Assembly: GCA_018262455.1 (NCBI GenBank)
Contig: JAGSPR010000093.1
Location: 1 to 42,291, forward strand
Direction: 5' to 3'
DNA length: 42,291 nucleotides
Origin: Deltaproteobacteria bacterium
GTDB taxonomy: Bacteria; Myxococcota; Polyangia; Haliangiales; Haliangiaceae
Of the stretch, positions 33,779 through 41,691 are shown in pieces (the first letter of the stretch is position 1; each line of letters begins with the position of its first letter). Made by a program: the position numbers and the translations under genes. The notes beneath the pieces were generated by a model, which was not told the DNA's origin, made no database searches, and worked only from the letters and a program-made list of their open reading frames with translations.

Positions 33779-34441
33779 TCACCGCGCGGCAGCCACGCGC
33801 TTCCTGGTACGCGACTTCGGCGCCGGGCGGTTCGGCGGCTTCGCGGGGGGCCCGATCGCGCGGAACAACAGCTCGACGGAGAGCTTCGCGAGCGGCTCGC
33901 TCTCGGGCAGCGCCAGCAGCGCCTCGCCCTTGGCCCGACGCAGGAACTGAGGAAGCGCGCCGAGCGCGAACGTCGAGATCAGCGCCATGGGGAGCGGCAA
34001 GCTGCCGTCGAGCTCGCCGGCCGCGACCCCCTGGGCAAGCGCGTCGAGCAGCAGCGCGACGTGACCGCGCTTCGCGCGCGCGAGGACCAGCTCGAGCCGC
34101 CTCGATGAGCCGAGCGCCTCCCGGACGATCAGCCGGACCACCGCGAGCTCGTCGTCGGTGAGCTGGCCGAGGCCCACGAACGCGCGGTAGAGCCGATCGC
34201 GGGTCGAGCCCGCGCCTCCGAGCGCCTGAGCGAGCTGCTCCAGCAGCCGAGGATAGACCTCTTCGACGACGGCGAGGAACAGGTCGTCCTTCGCGGGGAA
34301 GTAGTAGACGATCATCCCGAGGTTGGTGCGGGCCTCACGTGCGATCTGGCGCAGCGACGCGCCATCGACGCCATCGATGAGGAACCGCGCACGTGCGGCA
34401 TGCACGATCCTCGGCCGGATATCGCTGCGTGGGCGCGCCAT
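33779..34441 (-). CDS. TetR/AcrR-family regulator of the ABC operon
   Basis: The 220-residue protein has an N-terminal TetR helix-turn-helix (about 9-55: IVHAARARFLIDGVDGASL, QIAREARTNLGMIVYYFPAKDDL) and an all-helical ligand domain, ending in a basic Pro/Lys/Arg tail. The HTH resembles CecR-type regulators of YbhFGSR-like exporters. Its ATG overlaps the permease stop (ATGA), making it the last gene of the adaptor-ATPase-permease-regulator operon. The perfect palindrome at 37561-37578 over the operon's first start codon is the likely operator, implying autorepression. Confidence 0.92.
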   Translation of the reverse strand: MARPRSDIRPRIVHAARARFLIDGVDGASLRQIAREARTNLGMIVYYFPAKDDLFLAVVEEVYPRLLEQLAQALGGAGSTRDRLYRAFVGLGQLTDDELAVVRLIVREALGSSRRLELVLARAKRGHVALLLDALAQGVAAGELDGSLPLPMALISTFALGALPQFLRRAKGEALLALPESEPLAKLSVELLFRAIGPPAKPPNRPAPKSRTRKRVAAAR

Positions 34442-35568
34442 CAGTCGAGCTTCTTCTTGAACCGGAGGAACGACAGCGTGACCAGCGCGACCAGGATCGC
34501 CAGCAGCCAGAGCAGCTCGCCGCTCAGATCGGCGAACCCGCTGCCCTTGAGCGCGACCCCGCGCACGATCCGGATGAAGTGGGTGAGCGGCAACGCCTGC
34601 GCGATCACCCGCGCCAGCAGCGGCATCGACTCGTACGGGAACATGAACCCGCTGAGCAGGATGTTCGGGAGGATGAAGAACACCGACATCTGCATCGCCT
34701 GCTGCTGGGTCTTGGCCACGGTCGAGAACACCAGGCCCACGGCGAGGTTCGCCGCGATGAACACGAACGCCAGCGCGAACAGCAGTGGCAGCGAGCCGGC
34801 GATCGGGACGTCGAACACGACGCGCCCGAACGTCAGGATCAGTGACATCTGGACGTACCCGATCACGATGTACGGGATGATCTTGCCGACGATCATCTCG
34901 AGGCTGCGGACCGGCGACACGATCAGCTGCTCGAGCGTGCCGCGCTCGCGCTCGCGAGCGAGGGCCATCGCGGTGAGCATCACCATCGTCATCGTCAGGA
35001 TCACGCCGACCAGCCCTGGCACGATGTTCACGGCCGTGCGCAGCTCCGGGTTGTAGAGGATCGTGGGCACGAGCTCGATCGCGTCCGGGCGTCCGTGGCC
35101 CCCGAGCCGAGCGAGCCGACTCACGCGGAGCTCGGCCGACCGCGCCGCCGCGAGCGACGAGGCGGTCGTGATCGCGCTCGCCACGACCTGCGGATCGGAA
35201 CCATCGACGAGGACCTGGAGCTGCGCGGTCCGGCCCGAGGTCAGGTCGGCCCCGTAGCGTGGCGGGATCACCAGCCCGACGTGGGCGTCGCCGAGGCGGA
35301 ACGCACGCTCGACCTCGGCGTAGCTCGTGGTCTCGCCGACGAGATCGAAGTAGCCGGTGGCCTGCAGGCTGCGCGCGAAGTCACGGGACGCGGCGGAGCG
35401 GTCCTGGTCGTAGACGACGGTCGTGATGTGCCGGACATCGGTGTTGATCGCGAAGCCGAACAGCAGGATCTGGACGACCGGCAGCACCGCCATCATCGCG
35501 AGCGTCAGCCGATCGCGACGCAGCTGCAGCAGCTCCTTCCACGCGATCCAGGCGCAGCGCCGGATCAT
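34441..35568 (-). CDS. ABC-2 type transporter permease
   Basis: The 375-residue protein has one N-terminal membrane segment (LTLAMMAVLPVVQILLFGFAIN), a large extracytoplasmic domain (about 45-185, with DQDRSAASRDFARSL, RLGDAHVGLVIPPRYG and VDGSDPQVV) and five C-terminal segments around ERERGTLEQLIVSPVRSLEMIVGKI, the conserved ABC-2 coupling region. It matches the YbhS/YbhR type, probably exporting drugs or lipophilic compounds. Only one permease is encoded, so it would work as a homodimer. ATG 35568 overlaps the ATPase stop (ATGA); the frame further upstream is a shadow of the ATPase gene. Confidence 0.93.
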   Translation of the reverse strand: MIRRCAWIAWKELLQLRRDRLTLAMMAVLPVVQILLFGFAINTDVRHITTVVYDQDRSAASRDFARSLQATGYFDLVGETTSYAEVERAFRLGDAHVGLVIPPRYGADLTSGRTAQLQVLVDGSDPQVVASAITTASSLAAARSAELRVSRLARLGGHGRPDAIELVPTILYNPELRTAVNIVPGLVGVILTMTMVMLTAMALARERERGTLEQLIVSPVRSLEMIVGKIIPYIVIGYVQMSLILTFGRVVFDVPIAGSLPLLFALAFVFIAANLAVGLVFSTVAKTQQQAMQMSVFFILPNILLSGFMFPYESMPLLARVIAQALPLTHFIRIVRGVALKGSGFADLSGELLWLLAILVALVTLSFLRFKKKLD

Positions 35569-36593
35569 GACGCCCCGACCGCGGCATCGGGACTGGCGCC
35601 GGCATCGGCATCGGCACGGACCATCGAGACGAAGGCGTCCTCGACGGTCGGATGGGTCTCGCGCATCGAGGTGATCGCGATGCCGCGCCCGGTCAGCACC
35701 TCGCGCGCGAGCGCCTGGGGATCCGCGAGCGCTCGCACGGCCAACCGCAGGCGATGGCCGTAGTGGGCGACCTCCTCGACCTCGGGGCGGGCACGCAGCT
35801 CGGTCGCCGCGGCGCGGGCATCGCCGACCTCGAGCTCCGCCACGCGAAGTTGCCGGCGACGCAGGATCTCGTCGGGCGTCCCGAGGTCGAGCAGCTCGCC
35901 GCGGAAGATGAACGCGAGCCGGTGACAGCGCTCGGCCTCGTCCATGTAGTGCGTGGTCATCACCGCGGTCGTGCCTTGCGACGCGATCGCGTGGATCTGC
36001 TCCCAGAACTCGCGGCGGCTGACCGGATCGACGCCCGCCGTCGGCTCGTCGAGAAAGATCAGCGGCGGCTCGTGGATCGTCGCGCACGCGAGCGCGAGCC
36101 GTTGCTTCCAGCCGCCCGAGAGCGTGCCCGCGAGCTGCTTGCGGCGCCCCGCGAGCCCGGTGCGCTCGAGCACATCCGCGATCCGCGCGCGGCGCCGCGT
36201 GCCCGCGAGCCCGTAGATGCCGGCGTAGAACGTCAGGTTATCGACGACGCTGAGGTCCTCGTAGAGGCTGAACCGCTGCGTCATGTAGCCGATGCGCTCC
36301 TTGACCTTGTCGGGCTCCCGCGCGACGTCGTGGCCGACGACGGTGGCGGTGCCACTGGACGGATCGAGGATCCCGCACAGCATCCGGATCGTCGTCGACT
36401 TGCCGGCGCCGTTCGGCCCGAGGATGCCGAAGATCTCGCCGCGATGGACCTCGAGCGAGACGTCACGCACCGCCACGAGATCGCCGAACCTGCGCGACAG
36501 ATGCTCGGCCGAGATGATCGGCGCACCGGCGCTGGGTGGATCGATCGACGACGTCGCGGTGCCCGACGACCTCCCGCTGCCGGACGGCATCAC
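35565..36593 (-). CDS. ABC transporter ATP-binding protein, YbhF-like
   Basis: The 342-residue ATPase has an intact catalytic set: Walker A GPNGAGKST (59-67), Q106 in GYMTQRFSLY, signature LSGGWKQR (158-165), Walker B LIFLDEPTAGVD (Asp182, Glu183) and switch His in TTHYMDEA. A C-terminal domain of about 100 residues follows, as in ABC-2 drug exporters. It energises the permease encoded next, whose ATG overlaps its stop. Start is GTG 36593, overlapping the adaptor stop (GTGA), or the adjacent ATG 36590. One ABC domain is present, whereas E. coli YbhF has two. Confidence 0.95.
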   Translation of the reverse strand: MMPSGSGRSSGTATSSIDPPSAGAPIISAEHLSRRFGDLVAVRDVSLEVHRGEIFGILGPNGAGKSTTIRMLCGILDPSSGTATVVGHDVAREPDKVKERIGYMTQRFSLYEDLSVVDNLTFYAGIYGLAGTRRRARIADVLERTGLAGRRKQLAGTLSGGWKQRLALACATIHEPPLIFLDEPTAGVDPVSRREFWEQIHAIASQGTTAVMTTHYMDEAERCHRLAFIFRGELLDLGTPDEILRRRQLRVAELEVGDARAAATELRARPEVEEVAHYGHRLRLAVRALADPQALAREVLTGRGIAITSMRETHPTVEDAFVSMVRADADAGASPDAAVGAS

Positions 36594-37567
36594 GGCGCCG
36601 CCGGCCGGAGCGGGTCGACCTGCGCGAACGCGGGCAGGCCGGCGTGCAGCAGGCGCTTCGGGTCATCGATCCGGACGCGCACGCGCACGACCAGCGCCGA
36701 GCGCTCGCGTTCACTGAACAGGAACCGCGGCGTGAACTCGGTCTGCCGTGCGATGTACTCGACGACGGCTGGCAGGGGCGCGGCCACCGAATCGACCCGG
36801 ACCGCGGCCCGGGCACCGAGCGTCACGCCGCCCAGCTGCGCCTGCGGCACGAACACGTCGGCGTAGGGATGGCTGGTGTCGGCGAGCGTCGCCACCGGCG
36901 TGCCGACCGCGGCCAGCTCGCCGGGCTTGACGTGGACGTCGAGCACCTCACCCGCCCCGTACGCCCGGACCGTGAACCGCGCGAGGCGGGCATCCTCCAG
37001 GCTCACCGCGACGCCCGGCCGGACCGATTGTGCCTCGACGCGCGCGATCTCCTGCGGGCGCGCACCGCGGCGCAGCGCGGCGAGCCGTTGCTCGATGGCC
37101 TGGCGCTGCGAGGTCGCACGCGACAGCTCGGTATCCGCCTGGTCGACCTCCGCCTTGGCGATCGCGTTCTGGTCGAGCAAGGAGTGGGCCCGCCGCGCGA
37201 CGGTCTGCAGGTGCTGCTCGCTGACCACCGCGGCACGGAGCTCGGCCTCGGTCGCGGCCACGTCCTCGCGGCGAGCGCCGGCCTTGACGAGCGCGACGTC
37301 GGCAAGCGCCGCATCCACATCCGCCGCGCGGGCATCACGGTTCAGCCGCGCGAGCGTGTCATCGACGCGCGCGAGCTCGTCGCCATCCTTCACCACATCG
37401 CCGCGCTGCACCGAGACCTTGGTGACCTTGCCCGACTCCTCGAACGCGACGACCCGCGTCTCGTACTCGACGATGCCCTGGAAGCCCGGCGGAACGTCGG
37501 TGCCGCCGCCGCAGGCAGTCCACAGCGCGGTCGCCGCGAGGAGCCATGCGTGGCGGTTCCTTATCAT
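36590..37567 (-). CDS. Periplasmic adaptor (HlyD/YbhG-like) lipoprotein
   Basis: The 325-residue product has a lipoprotein signal (WLLAATALWTAC, Cys about 19) and a membrane-fusion-protein layout. A beta-barrel/lipoyl half-motif (VVAFEESGKVTKVSVQRGDVVKDGDELARVDD) is followed by a long alpha-helical hairpin (about 70-180, with LDQNAIAKAEVDQADTELSRA) and the second lipoyl half with YGAGEVLDVHVKPGELAAVGTPVATLAD, then a beta domain. It would bridge the inner-membrane ABC exporter to an outer-membrane channel. ATG 37567 lies inside an 18-bp palindrome, has no ribosome site, and coincides with the predicted transcription start, so the message is probably leaderless. Confidence 0.92.
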   Translation of the reverse strand: MIRNRHAWLLAATALWTACGGGTDVPPGFQGIVEYETRVVAFEESGKVTKVSVQRGDVVKDGDELARVDDTLARLNRDARAADVDAALADVALVKAGARREDVAATEAELRAAVVSEQHLQTVARRAHSLLDQNAIAKAEVDQADTELSRATSQRQAIEQRLAALRRGARPQEIARVEAQSVRPGVAVSLEDARLARFTVRAYGAGEVLDVHVKPGELAAVGTPVATLADTSHPYADVFVPQAQLGGVTLGARAAVRVDSVAAPLPAVVEYIARQTEFTPRFLFSERERSALVVRVRVRIDDPKRLLHAGLPAFAQVDPLRPAAP

Positions 37568-37578
37568 ACGTATGATAA
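37561..37578. promoter_or_regulatory. Perfect 18-bp palindromic operator over the adaptor start codon
   Basis: TTATCATACGTATGATAA is identical on both strands and is strikingly AT-rich for this genome. It covers the adaptor ATG (37565-37567) and part of the -10 element. Binding there would block transcription initiation. The TetR protein encoded at the end of the same operon is the obvious candidate ligand-responsive repressor. Confidence 0.85.
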
Positions 37579-37603
37579 TACCAGCCCGGAGGCCTCGCGT
37601 CAC
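37575..37603 (-). promoter_or_regulatory. Promoter of the adaptor-ABC-TetR operon, leaderless
   Basis: On the minus strand GTGACG (37598-37603) and TATTAT (37575-37580) are 17 bases apart, matching the -35 at four and the -10 at five of six positions. Seven bases separate the -10 from the A of the ATG, so the start of transcription falls on or next to the start codon. No ribosome site is present, consistent with a leaderless message. Confidence 0.6.
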
Positions 37604-37619
37604 GCCAGATGCCCGGGCG

Positions 37620-37853
37620 TCACTCGCCGGTCGGGATGTGCAGGCCGACCACCATCAGGAGGGCGAGCACGATCATCACCAGGAACATGGCGACGAACAC
37701 GATGCGGGTGGCGCGCGCGCTCGCGAACGGCGATCGCCAGGCCGCGCGTGGCAGCTCGACGACCGACGCGCCCTCGGGCAGCTCCGCCGGCTCGATCGCA
37801 GGCGCCGGCTCCCGCTGGACCACGAAGTCACTCTGTGCCGCGTTTCGCGCCAT
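37620..37853 (-). CDS. Small C-terminally anchored membrane protein
   Basis: The 77-residue protein has a hydrophilic N-terminus (FVVQREPAPAIEPAELPEG, SVVELPRAAWRSP) and one hydrophobic segment at about 51-71 (IVFVAMFLVMIVLALLMVVGL) near the C-terminus. It is likely a tail-anchored or single-pass protein. I recognise no family. Start ATG 37853 or the adjoining GTG 37856. It lies between the Cys-rich lipoprotein gene and the ABC operon on the same strand, with the operon's promoter between. Confidence 0.65.
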   Translation of the reverse strand: MARNAAQSDFVVQREPAPAIEPAELPEGASVVELPRAAWRSPFASARATRIVFVAMFLVMIVLALLMVVGLHIPTGE

Positions 37854-37940
37854 CACTCTGAGATGCCGGATCTCGATGCGCGCCGGGTGCGGTGCAGTGT
37901 CGCAGCCGATCGCGAGCGCGCGCGGCGAGGATCGTGTCGC

Positions 37941-38363
37941 TCAGCTCTCGCAGCTGCCGCCGTCGCATTCGAGGTTGCAGCTCGCGCCTGCCTCGCACGC
38001 CTGCTGGCAGGTCCCTCCATCGCATTCGAAGTTGCACGAGGCACCGTCGTCGCACAGCGAGCGGCAGTGACCGCCATCGCACTCCTCGTTGCACGACGCG
38101 CCGGGCTCGCACTGCGTCATGCAGTTGCCGCCATCACACTCGATGCTGCAGCGACTACCGGACTCGCAGATGAAGGCGCAGTTCCCCTCCGGGCAGTCGA
38201 AGCTGCACGAGCCTCCGCCCTGGCAGACCCGCGCACCTCCCGACGGGATCTCGGAGCCAGCCTCCGCGCTCGCCCGCGGGCGATCATCGCCCGGCATCCG
38301 GGGGGTCCCGTGGGCAACACACGCGACCAGGGCACACGACAGCAAGCACACCAATCGGCTCAT
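37941..38363 (-). CDS. Cysteine-rich repeat lipoprotein
   Basis: The 140-residue product has a lipoprotein signal (LLSCALVAC, Cys15), a 30-residue linker and five tandem 19-residue repeats of the form CxxGxxCxxxCxxGxCxxx (residues 47-140), twenty cysteines in all. For example, CESGSRCSIECDGGNC and CDDGASCNFECDGGTC. Repeats of this type could form a rod of disulfide-linked turns or bind metal ions; nothing in the sequence decides between them. It would be tethered in the envelope by its lipid. The start at 38363 is the only one giving the lipobox. The SUI1-like gene is divergent from it. Confidence 0.85.
   Translation of the reverse strand: MSRLVCLLSCALVACVAHGTPRMPGDDRPRASAEAGSEIPSGGARVCQGGGSCSFDCPEGNCAFICESGSRCSIECDGGNCMTQCEPGASCNEECDGGHCRSLCDDGASCNFECDGGTCQQACEAGASCNLECDGGSCES
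37944..38225 (-). repeat. Five 57-bp repeats encoding CxxGxxCxxxCxxGxC units
   Basis: Five consecutive units of 57 bases (the last one codon shorter) encode the four-cysteine repeat. The last three units are closest to each other (GASC, ECDGG), while the first is more diverged (GGSCSFDCPEGNC), suggesting growth by duplication at the 3' end. Confidence 0.85.
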
Positions 38364-38458
38364 GGATTCAACAGAGCCGCGAGCCCCGCCCGCGGTTGAC
38401 CCGGCGCGGACTACGACGACGAATGTGCGCCGGCGCTTTGGGTATGCTCGCGGGTGCG

Positions 38459-38830
38459 ATGACGATGTCGAGCCCGCCCAAGAAGCCACCACCGCCGAGC
38501 AGCCCGTTCGAAGCGCTCGCCAAGCTGCGTGACACGTTGCCGGCAGGTCCGGCCGCGCCACCGCCGAAACCGCCGACGGTGATCGTCAAGGGTCCCGCGC
38601 GTGCCGTCGTCCGGATGGAGCGCAAGGGACGTGGGGGCAAGGAGGCGACCGTAATCGAGAAGCTCGGCTTGCCGCCCAGGCAACTCGAACAGTGGTGCCG
38701 CGAGCTCAAGCAGACCCTCGGGTGCGGTGGGGTGGTCGAGGGCGACACGATCGTGCTGCAGGGGGATCTGCGGTCGCGGATGACGCCGGTGCTCGAGACC
38801 CGCGGGGTCGGCAAGGTCACACTCGGATGA
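38459..38830 (+). CDS. SUI1/eIF1-like translation factor (YciH family)
   Basis: The 123-residue protein has a proline-rich N-terminus (SSPPKKPPPPSSPFEALAKL and PAAPPPKPPT) and a C-terminal SUI1 domain: VVRMERKGRGGKEATVIEKL, LPPRQLEQWCRELKQTLGCGG, and GDTIVLQGDLRSRM. SUI1-domain bacterial proteins (YciH) bind the small ribosomal subunit and are thought to affect start-codon fidelity. Start ATG 38459 is preferred over upstream in-frame starts because the domain organisation begins there; ATG 38465 is possible. It stands alone on its strand, with a 206-base gap before the next gene that holds only a CAACGCGTTG palindrome (38914-38923). Confidence 0.9.
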   Translation: MTMSSPPKKPPPPSSPFEALAKLRDTLPAGPAAPPPKPPTVIVKGPARAVVRMERKGRGGKEATVIEKLGLPPRQLEQWCRELKQTLGCGGVVEGDTIVLQGDLRSRMTPVLETRGVGKVTLG

Positions 38831-39036
38831 CGGCCGGCGGTGGCGAATCGAGTAGCCGTGGGGCCATGGGTCTCCGTTGGCCTGGATGAATCAGGTGGCA
38901 CTCCGGGGGAATTCAACGCGTTGCGTCGTGAACGGCCCACGCTAACCATCGCGATCTGCTGGCGGTTCTCGCGATTGGACCGGTGACCGTACGCCCGCTC
39001 GATGTGGCCCTGCCCTTGCTGAAGGGAAGCCCAGCC

Positions 39037-40674
39037 ATGCGGAACTTCCTCACGATCGCAGCTCCTGCGCTCTCCCTGCTTGTCACGGTTGGGTGCAGCG
39101 GCGCCCCTGGCAACCTGAAGGATCCGCCGATCCTCAAGGTCACCTCGCCCGCACGCAGCCTCGTGAAGTCGGGCGCCGGCCAGATCATGGTGACCGGCAC
39201 CGTGGGGCCGAACGCCGATGGCGTCCCGGTGGCCACGGTCCTGGTCAACGACGTCCAGGCGGAGGTGGGCCCTGACGGCACGTTCCAGGCCTCGATCGAG
39301 GTCAAGGAGGGCGCCTCGTTCATCCAGACCATCGCGCGCGATGAGGAAGGCGGCCAGGCGTCCGACACCCGCGCGGTCCACGCCGGCAACGTGCTCCCCG
39401 CCGGCTCGAACATCGCCAGCGCGGTCACCGTGTCGATGTCGGCCGACGCGTTCGACAAGATCTCCGCAGCGGCCGGCCCGATCATCAAGGGCATGGACAT
39501 CGCCGGGATGCTCGCTCCGATGCAGCCGATGCAGAAGAGTGGTCCCCCCAGCTGCCTCTACGAGCAGGTGTTCGTCAACGACCTCAAGTTCTCCGACATC
39601 GCGATCAAGCTTGAACCCTCCGCGGGCGGCCTGAACTTCTTCGCCCAGATCGACGGCCTCGATGTCCCCGGCATGGCGAACTACGCCGTCGCCTGCCTCG
39701 GCGGCTCGACCGGCTTCCGCGTCACCGCCGACCGCGTGGTCATCTCCGGCACGTTGCTCGTCGAGCCGAACGGCATGAAGGGCTTCTCGACCACCCTCGT
39801 CAACAAGACCGTCGACCTCACGAACTTTCAGTTCAATGCCACGGGCATCCCCGGCCAGATCATCAACATGATCAACATGCGCTCCACCATCGAGAGCATC
39901 CTCGCCACGGGCGCCGAGCTCGCGATGCAGCCGATGTTGAACGCGGCGCTGGGCGCGCTCGCCGGCCCCAAGCAGATCGAGATCATGGGCAAACAGATGA
40001 ACATCGAGGTCGATCCAAACGACATCTCGTTCGACGTCACCGGCGCCCTCGTGACCATGAACATGGCGATGCTCATCGGTGGGTCCGAGGCCTCGACCTT
40101 CATCTACACCGAGAACGGCTTGCCCTTGATGGACCCCGGGAAGGGCTTCCAGCTGGGACTCGCGGACGACCTCGCCAACGAGATGATGTCCGAGGCCAAA
40201 TCGCTCGGCCTGCTCGACCTGTCGATGCCGACCGCGGGCGGCACGTTCGACTCCACCGGCATCGCGATGACCCTGCCCCCGATGATCAGCGCCGACCCGA
40301 AAGATGGCCACATGCGCGTCGTCCTCGGCGACATGATCGCCACGTTCATGAGCGGGAGCACCCCGATGGGGAAGGCCGCGATCAACGCCAGCCTCGACCT
40401 CAAGATCGAGACCGCCGCCAACGGCTACGCGGTCGCGCTCAAGCTCGGCGAGCCCAAGATCGAGTTCAACATCCTGGACGACTTCGAGAACCAGACGCGC
40501 CTCGAGCCCGCCGACCTCGAGAATGCGTCGGAGAGCGCCCTCAAGGCGCAGATCGCCGGCATCACGCAGCTGCTCGTCAACATCCCGCTCCCCAACGTTG
40601 CCGGGCTCCAGGTGCGCAACCTGACGATCGGCTCTGACAGCGGCTACGTCATGGTGAACGGCGCGCTCGAGTAA
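39037..40674 (+). CDS. Large lipoprotein with Ig-like and BPI-like regions
   Basis: The 545-residue product has a lipoprotein-type signal (SLLVTVGCSG, Cys about 20). An Ig-like beta domain at about 33-118 follows (LKVTSPARSLVKSGAG, GPDGTFQASIEVKEG). The remaining 420 residues alternate helices and strands in two related halves: VTVSMSADAFDKISAAAGP with VDLTNFQFNATGIPGQIIN, and GIAMTLPPMISAD with NILDDFENQTR. The second and last parts resemble tubular lipid-binding proteins of the BPI/TULIP type; this is a weak inference and I name no family. ATG 39037 follows AAGGGA at ten bases. The DUF4241-like gene follows 17 bases later, probably in one operon. Confidence 0.8.
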   Translation: MRNFLTIAAPALSLLVTVGCSGAPGNLKDPPILKVTSPARSLVKSGAGQIMVTGTVGPNADGVPVATVLVNDVQAEVGPDGTFQASIEVKEGASFIQTIARDEEGGQASDTRAVHAGNVLPAGSNIASAVTVSMSADAFDKISAAAGPIIKGMDIAGMLAPMQPMQKSGPPSCLYEQVFVNDLKFSDIAIKLEPSAGGLNFFAQIDGLDVPGMANYAVACLGGSTGFRVTADRVVISGTLLVEPNGMKGFSTTLVNKTVDLTNFQFNATGIPGQIINMINMRSTIESILATGAELAMQPMLNAALGALAGPKQIEIMGKQMNIEVDPNDISFDVTGALVTMNMAMLIGGSEASTFIYTENGLPLMDPGKGFQLGLADDLANEMMSEAKSLGLLDLSMPTAGGTFDSTGIAMTLPPMISADPKDGHMRVVLGDMIATFMSGSTPMGKAAINASLDLKIETAANGYAVALKLGEPKIEFNILDDFENQTRLEPADLENASESALKAQIAGITQLLVNIPLPNVAGLQVRNLTIGSDSGYVMVNGALE

Positions 40675-40691
40675 GCGTAGGCTCGGAGGCG

Positions 40692-41657
40692 ATGGCCTCC
40701 ACGAAGCGTGAGACGACCAAGCGCGGCGCCCAGGCGTCGCGTTCGGCGGTTTCGGAATTCCAGCCGAGGGCGAAGCCGGCGAAGCCGACCAAGCCGGTGA
40801 AGGCGAAGGCGAAGCCGTCGAAGCCGTCGAAGCCAGCGAAGTCGAAGCCGGCGAAGCCGGCGAAGTCGATGCCGGCGAAGTCGAAGCCGGCGAAGCCCGC
40901 TCCGCACGTGGAGATCGCCAGGCCCGCGCACCGGACGTTGGGCGCGATCACGGTGCCGTCCGGCAAGCTGGCGATCTTCGACATCGGCCTGTTTGGCTAC
41001 CTGCCCCGCCCGGCCCTCGAGCCGGCGATCGTCACCGCCGACGTTCCAACCGATCGCCCGCTGACCGTGATCGGCGTGCCGGTCGCGCAGGGCCGCTTCA
41101 CCGCCTGCTGGGATCACGTCGCGGTGGTGCTCGGCGATGGCGCCGTCGCCAGCTCGAAGAAGCTCGGCGAGGCGGCCGTCGACTTCGGCCAGCTCATCTG
41201 CATGGACCATGCGGTGATCGACCACTGGCAACACGAGGACAGCCTCGACGGCCGTGCCGACTTCGTGTTCTGGGGCCGGGATGCGGCGCTGCTCGCCGCC
41301 GTCGTGCGCGCCCCTCGGCTCGAGCAAGGGTACGGCTGGACCAACCTCACCGTTGCCGAGGCCGAGGCCAAGGCCGACGAGGCAGCGCGGCGCAAGGCCT
41401 CGAACAAGTGGCTGCTCGCCGCCGAGCTGCGGCCGCATTCGCATCACTTCCAGGTGGTGGCGGCGGCACACAGAGGGCCGCACGGAGCCGGTACGCTCGA
41501 GCTCGCCGGCGCACAGATCCTGCTGTTCTCCACGACCTGGGGCAACGGCGTGTTCCCGATCTACCAGGACCTGGGCGCCGACGATCAGCCGGTACAGGTC
41601 CGGATCCAGCTCGCCACCCCGGCTTCCCAGGCCGCGATGTCTGCCGTGAGACGCTAA
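40692..41657 (+). CDS. DUF4241-like protein with Lys/Pro/Ala tail
   Basis: The 321-residue protein opens with about 75 residues rich in Lys, Pro and Ala, with repeated KPAK and SKPAKP units. A domain follows with TVPSGKLAIFDIGLFGYLP, GRFTACWDHVAVVLGDG and QLICMDHAVIDHWQHEDS, a charged insertion (EAEAKADEAARRKASNK), and a C-terminal TTWGNGVFPIYQDLG strand pair. It shares overall plan and the TGxGxF/YxGxD-like C-terminal motif with the frameshifted gene at 24304-25037. DUF4241 proteins often occur in polymorphic-toxin or immunity settings, but no toxin is seen here. The basic tail could bind nucleic acid or polyanions, or be a flexible linker. Confidence 0.75.
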   Translation: MASTKRETTKRGAQASRSAVSEFQPRAKPAKPTKPVKAKAKPSKPSKPAKSKPAKPAKSMPAKSKPAKPAPHVEIARPAHRTLGAITVPSGKLAIFDIGLFGYLPRPALEPAIVTADVPTDRPLTVIGVPVAQGRFTACWDHVAVVLGDGAVASSKKLGEAAVDFGQLICMDHAVIDHWQHEDSLDGRADFVFWGRDAALLAAVVRAPRLEQGYGWTNLTVAEAEAKADEAARRKASNKWLLAAELRPHSHHFQVVAAAHRGPHGAGTLELAGAQILLFSTTWGNGVFPIYQDLGADDQPVQVRIQLATPASQAAMSAVRR

Positions 41658-41691
41658 CGATCTCGCGGTCTCCCCCGGTAGAGTCAACGAA

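Noticed and set aside
38368..40311. 647-codon minus-strand frame opposite the large lipoprotein
   Set aside because: It crosses the SUI1 and lipoprotein genes in antisense, has no recognisable domain, and its composition is that of a mirrored coding strand.
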